The notes beneath the pieces are model-generated. The model had not been told where the DNA came from. It did no database searches and saw nothing but the letters and a program-made list of their open reading frames with translations. Both the position numbers and the translations under genes were made by a program. Below are positions 14,720-17,615 of a stretch of DNA of 17,615 nt, in pieces. The DNA is taken from NCBI GenBank assembly GCA_964575225.1, contig CAZNQW010000061.1:1-17615 (forward strand). Reading direction: 5' to 3'. Within the stretch, counting starts at the first letter, position 1, and each line of letters opens with the position of its first letter. This stretch comes from CAZNQW01 sp964575225 (lineage in GTDB: Bacteria; Chloroflexota; Anaerolineae; JAAYZQ01).

Positions 14720-16597
14720 CTACGAGGGCCGACCGCCGTTGCAGCGCCGGGTCATTTCCTGGATGCCTTCGAGCGGTCCCAACAGCGTCAGCCGGTCGCC
14801 GATCTGTAGTTTCGTGTTGCCGCGGGGGTAAATCACATCCCCTCCGCGACGCACCAAGATGATCATCACCTGGCTGGGAAGGTCCAGGTCGCGCAGGGGG
14901 CGGTCAGTCAGGTCGGCGGCATTCAGGCGTACCTCGACCACGTCGTGTTCGTCCTCAAGATCGGCCATGAGAGAGGAAACGCTGGGAAAGAGCATCATAT
15001 GCTCCATTTCGGCCACCGGCGCCAGGCTGGGGTTGACCACCATTACGTCCAAGTCGGCAAAGGCTCGCGTCCAGGTTGCATCCCGAACCCGGGCCACCAC
15101 CTGCTCGATGCCCAGTTGCTCTCGCAACATCCGACAGAGCGCCAGGTTGTCCCCTTCGTCGGGTAGCATGGCGGCTACGGCCTGAATGCGATCGGGCCCC
15201 ACCTGGTTCCAAATGTCCAACTCTGTGGCGTCTCCCTGGACAAACGACAGGCCTATCTCTTCCACGGTAGGCGCGCGGTTTGGATCTTGATCGATCACCA
15301 CAACCTCCTCACCGTGATCGGCGATACGGCGCGCCAGGAGCCGGGGTTGCTTCCCGGCCCCTACAATAACGAACTTGCGGCGGGCGGGCGCCACGTGGGG
15401 CAAAAGCCGGTTAAAGGCCAGGGGGGAGATGGTGCAAGTGATGACGGCAAGCAGAATGATGGCCGAGTTTGTCGCCGAATCGATGCTACCCAGTTCCAAG
15501 CCGATAGCGGCCACGGCAATCGTCAGGCTCAGGTGAGAGGAAAGGATGAATCCAGCCGCCATGGTCTTGCGCCAATCATAGATGGTCCGGTAGATCAGCG
15601 CGGCGATGAATTTGACGGCATAGGCGGCCACCAGCAATATGGGAAGCAGAAGCAGAGTTCGGGAAGACGCAAACAACGAGGTCAGGTCAAAGTCCACGCC
15701 CACCATGATGAAAAAGATGGGGATGAAAAAGCCATAGCCCAGGGCGTCCATACGATGGCGCATGTCGGCCGCCCTCTTGCCGATCAGCAGTGAAATTAGG
15801 CTGCCTCCCAGAAACGCTCCCAAGATCATTTCCACGCCCAGGCTATTGGCCAACACAATAAAGGCCAGGCCTATGGCAAAGGCGCCGCGAATGTCGACTT
15901 GGGCGGTGCTCTGGGCAAGCCCTTCGACGAATCGCAACCCCGGGAACCGCCGCTGTAACATACGCGCGAGGCGATACGCGATCCCAAAGGCAACAAACAG
16001 CAAAAAGATCAGCATCAGTTCCAGCGACAGTCCCTGCGCCTGCAACAAGACGTAGATGCTCACCAGGAGCATGGTGGCAAAGTCGGCCACCACGGCTGCC
16101 ACCAGGAGCGTCTGGCCGTAGGTTGTGCCCGTCAGATCCCGCTCTTTGAGGATGGGCATCACCAATCCCAGGGATGTTGTGGACAGAATGAGCGCGATGA
16201 GCCAGGGGTTATCGACTGTGTTCAGACTATGCAATCCCCAGCCGACCAAAATCGCAAAGAAAAGCGTCAGGACGAAAACGAGGATTCCCAAGCTCAGGGG
16301 GTGGCTCAATCGCTCCTTCCAGGTCTTTTGCGGATCGTTTGCACGGGGCAAAAGGACTTCAAAATCCACTTCCAACCCGGAAAGAAACATCAGATAGGCA
16401 AAGCCGAGCAACGACAGGATTTCCAGGATTGGGTCGTGGCCTACCAGGCCCAATCCGCTCTTTCCAATCACAATGCCAGCCAGAATCTCGCCTACGACAC
16501 CGGGAATGCGAGGGCGACGCACACGAGAGATGAGCATAGGCACCAAAAAAGCAAGTCCCACCACAATCAGCAGGGGTAAGAATGACATTTCTTCCAT
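14720..16597 (-). CDS. CPA2-type cation/proton antiporter with TrkA-N and TrkA-C domains
   Basis: 625-residue inner-membrane transporter, probably exchanging K+ or Na+ for H+, as KefB/KefC and related CPA2 proteins do. Residues 1-400 form a Na/H exchanger domain of about 12 helices with RIPGVVGEILAGIVIG (30-45), FLSGLEVDF (71-79), VVADFATMLL (169-178) and FFIPIFFIMVGVDFDL (290-305). A Rossmann TrkA-N domain (about 408-525) begins FVIVGAGKQPRLLARRI; the third glycine of GxGxxG is Pro here. VVVIDQDP (432-439) marks the nucleotide-binding strand, and a TrkA-C-like domain ends the protein (about 550-612). The ATG at 16597 was chosen; AAGGAG is 12 bases upstream, slightly far. A GTG at 16660 is in frame but has no ribosome site and adds 21 atypical residues. 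It has its own promoter and a long leader. Confidence 0.9.
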   Translation of the reverse strand: MEEMSFLPLLIVVGLAFLVPMLISRVRRPRIPGVVGEILAGIVIGKSGLGLVGHDPILEILSLLGFAYLMFLSGLEVDFEVLLPRANDPQKTWKERLSHPLSLGILVFVLTLFFAILVGWGLHSLNTVDNPWLIALILSTTSLGLVMPILKERDLTGTTYGQTLLVAAVVADFATMLLVSIYVLLQAQGLSLELMLIFLLFVAFGIAYRLARMLQRRFPGLRFVEGLAQSTAQVDIRGAFAIGLAFIVLANSLGVEMILGAFLGGSLISLLIGKRAADMRHRMDALGYGFFIPIFFIMVGVDFDLTSLFASSRTLLLLPILLVAAYAVKFIAALIYRTIYDWRKTMAAGFILSSHLSLTIAVAAIGLELGSIDSATNSAIILLAVITCTISPLAFNRLLPHVAPARRKFVIVGAGKQPRLLARRIADHGEEVVVIDQDPNRAPTVEEIGLSFVQGDATELDIWNQVGPDRIQAVAAMLPDEGDNLALCRMLREQLGIEQVVARVRDATWTRAFADLDVMVVNPSLAPVAEMEHMMLFPSVSSLMADLEDEHDVVEVRLNAADLTDRPLRDLDLPSQVMIILVRRGGDVIYPRGNTKLQIGDRLTLLGPLEGIQEMTRRCNGGRPS

Positions 16598-16758
16598 AAA
16601 GGCAAATTTCTCCTTTGGGCGGAAGATCCAGGTTGCTGGATCCCGATAGCCGTCCATCACCGCCCATTTTTCCCTGCGCGAACGGGAACGTTTGTTTGTT
16701 CCGCGTCGCTAACTTGTGGACCTTGATGACCAATCCATCAGCGCGGCGAGCGAGGGGT
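16598..16758 (-). promoter_or_regulatory. 161-nt structured 5' leader of the antiporter gene
   Basis: The predicted transcript runs 161 nt before the start codon. It holds a perfect 7-bp stem GATCCAG/CTGGATC with a 4-nt loop (16625-16642) and a second stem GGAAC/GTTCC (16685-16702). The first hairpin sits about 28 nt upstream of the ATG, close to the ribosome site. I could not match it to a riboswitch class I know. Confidence 0.4.
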
Positions 16759-16764
16759 TGATCT

Positions 16765-16793
16765 AGTATACCACAAAACAAGAGCGCTACCAA
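16765..16793 (-). promoter_or_regulatory. promoter of the antiporter gene
   Basis: On the minus strand, TTGGTA (16793-16788), a 17-bp spacer and TATACT (16770-16765) preceded by TGG, an extended -10. The predicted start is near 16758. Confidence 0.65.
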
Positions 16794-16799
16794 CCTAAA

Positions 16800-17229
16800 G
16801 AGAGACTTCGGGGCAGGGCTGTTGCAAAGTCGGCCAAGACGTACTGCGATGCAGGGTGGGTGCCCGCGAAAACGGGCATGACGGTGCAGGAATTGGCGAA
16901 CGTCACCCCTGCCGCGGGTCCGCCTGCGCATAAGCAGGGGGGTCCATTTCTTTTCAGGCAGGTCAAGGGACGATGCAAGCCGTGAGACTCGGGGAGCGTA
17001 AAAGTCGGAGGGAATAGGCTCCTGATGCAAATTCTACTGGCGTTACTCTGACTAGCTCAGGATGGGGGTACCCTGCCTCTGGTATGCCCGTAGTAAGGGC
17101 CGGTTTCAAACCGGCCCTTACAGATCGCGCGGGGGCGACGGCGCGGCGGGGTCAGCGGTCTCTGCTGCACAGATGCCCCTAGAGGGCACCCGTCAAGCTG
17201 CCCGCACCATCGGTTCATCGTGCCAGGCA
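16800..17229. other. 430-bp non-coding region with several palindromes
   Basis: No gene is supported here; the open frames crossing it have no family features and no good ribosome sites. It contains TGCCCG/CGGGCA with loop CGAAAA (16861-16878), CCTGC/GCAGG (16923-16938) and a long palindrome at 17093-17121. Such composition resembles repeat-rich intergenic DNA downstream of the thiB-like gene. Confidence 0.6.
17093..17121. repeat. 29-bp near-perfect palindrome, REP-like
   Basis: Arms GTAAGGGCCGGTTT (17093-17106) and AAACCGGCCCTTAC (17108-17121) are perfectly complementary around a single C. No T-run follows on either strand, so it is not an ordinary intrinsic terminator, although it lies 108 bp past the thiB-like stop codon. 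Dispersed palindromic repeats of this form are seen in many GC-rich genomes. Confidence 0.75.
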
Positions 17230-17615
17230 TTAGCGCAGAACCGTTTTTGTCCAGGCCTGCACCCATTCTTCGCGGTGAGCCTCGATGGCCTCATGAGCCA
17301 AGTTGATGGGCTGGGCCGGAATCTCGGCAAAGCGGCGAAAGATCTCGGGCAGGGCGGCCTGGCTATTGGCCGGAAAGACGAACATCTTGAGGGGGATGTC
17401 CTCTTGGAAGGTGGCGCCCAGCATGAAATCGACCCACTTTTCGGCCAAGTCCCGGTTCTTGGTGCCTTTGAGGATGCCGACGAATTCGACCTGGCGGAAG
17501 CAGCTCCCGTCTGCGACCATCACGCCGGTCGGCGCTTCTTCGAACTCGGCCTCGGCATAGTAGACCTCCACCGGCGGGCTGCTGGCATAGCTGACCACGA
17601 TGGGCCGGTCGCCGT
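17230..17615 (-). CDS. thiB: thiamine ABC transporter substrate-binding protein, C-terminal part
   Basis: The last 128 residues of a periplasmic or lipid-anchored binding protein; the gene continues past the right edge, so signal peptide and start are not visible. The frame runs open to the window end with GDRPIVVSYASSPPVEVYYA, matching the ThiB/TbpA family stretch before the hinge. Further family features are VADGSCFRQVEFVGILKGTK, AEKWVDFMLGATFQEDIPLK and MFVFPANSQAALPEIF, ending EEWVQAWTKTVLR. In this family the protein captures thiamine for the ThiP permease and ThiQ ATPase. Usual operons have thiP and thiQ just downstream of thiB, but here about 430 bp of non-coding DNA follows and the next gene is the antiporter, so the partners must lie elsewhere or upstream of the window. 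Related iron-type binding proteins are a less likely alternative. Confidence 0.8.
   Translation of the reverse strand, partial: GDRPIVVSYASSPPVEVYYAEAEFEEAPTGVMVADGSCFRQVEFVGILKGTKNRDLAEKWVDFMLGATFQEDIPLKMFVFPANSQAALPEIFRRFAEIPAQPINLAHEAIEAHREEWVQAWTKTVLR

Noticed and set aside
16598..16758. c-di-AMP (ydaO) riboswitch in the antiporter leader
   Set aside because: I could not find the conserved core stretches of that class; only unassigned hairpins are visible.

Overview
This GC-rich bacterial window carries twelve protein genes (one cut by the right edge), no rRNA or tRNA genes that I can see, no CRISPR array and no recognisable transposase. The promoters are of the sigma-70 type. The large YfhO-type and DUF2723-type membrane proteins, and a DnaD-domain protein next to a DnaC/DnaI-like ATPase and the replicative helicase, would suit a Chloroflexota genome such as an Anaerolineae-type lineage. 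That assignment is inference from gene content; no search could be run.

Layout. Bases 1-300 are non-coding, with three consecutive stem-loops and then a promoter. A small protein with two helix-turn-helix motifs follows on the plus strand (309-833). It converges on gyrB (883-2832, minus), and the two share a bidirectional terminator. gyrB has a perfect TTGACA-17-TATAAT promoter that diverges from the promoter of a metallo-beta-lactamase-fold hydrolase (3014-3997, plus), whose mRNA is predicted to be leaderless. From 13942 down to 4041 all genes are on the minus strand, in transcription order: dnaB helicase, a DUF2723 membrane protein, a DnaD-domain protein, a double DnaC/DnaI-like AAA+ ATPase, a YfhO-family membrane protein, then (from an internal promoter) an MFS transporter and pyruvate kinase. 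Upstream on the same strand are a DUF151 bifunctional nuclease-family protein with its own promoter and a CPA2-type cation/proton antiporter with a TrkA-type regulatory C-terminus and a 161-nt leader. The right end (about 16800-17229) is non-coding with palindromes, then the C-terminal part of a thiamine ABC transporter binding protein.

The most interesting element is a compact replication-initiation cassette: dnaB, a DnaD-like protein and one polypeptide with an N-terminal zinc-finger-like region plus two complete AAA+ helicase-loader modules exactly 192 residues apart. The two modules differ at the sensor-I position (ITSN versus ITTT). This suggests a covalent loader dimer whose halves may have separate jobs. 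The cassette is translationally packed with two large multi-pass envelope proteins (DUF2723 and YfhO), probably in one transcription unit.
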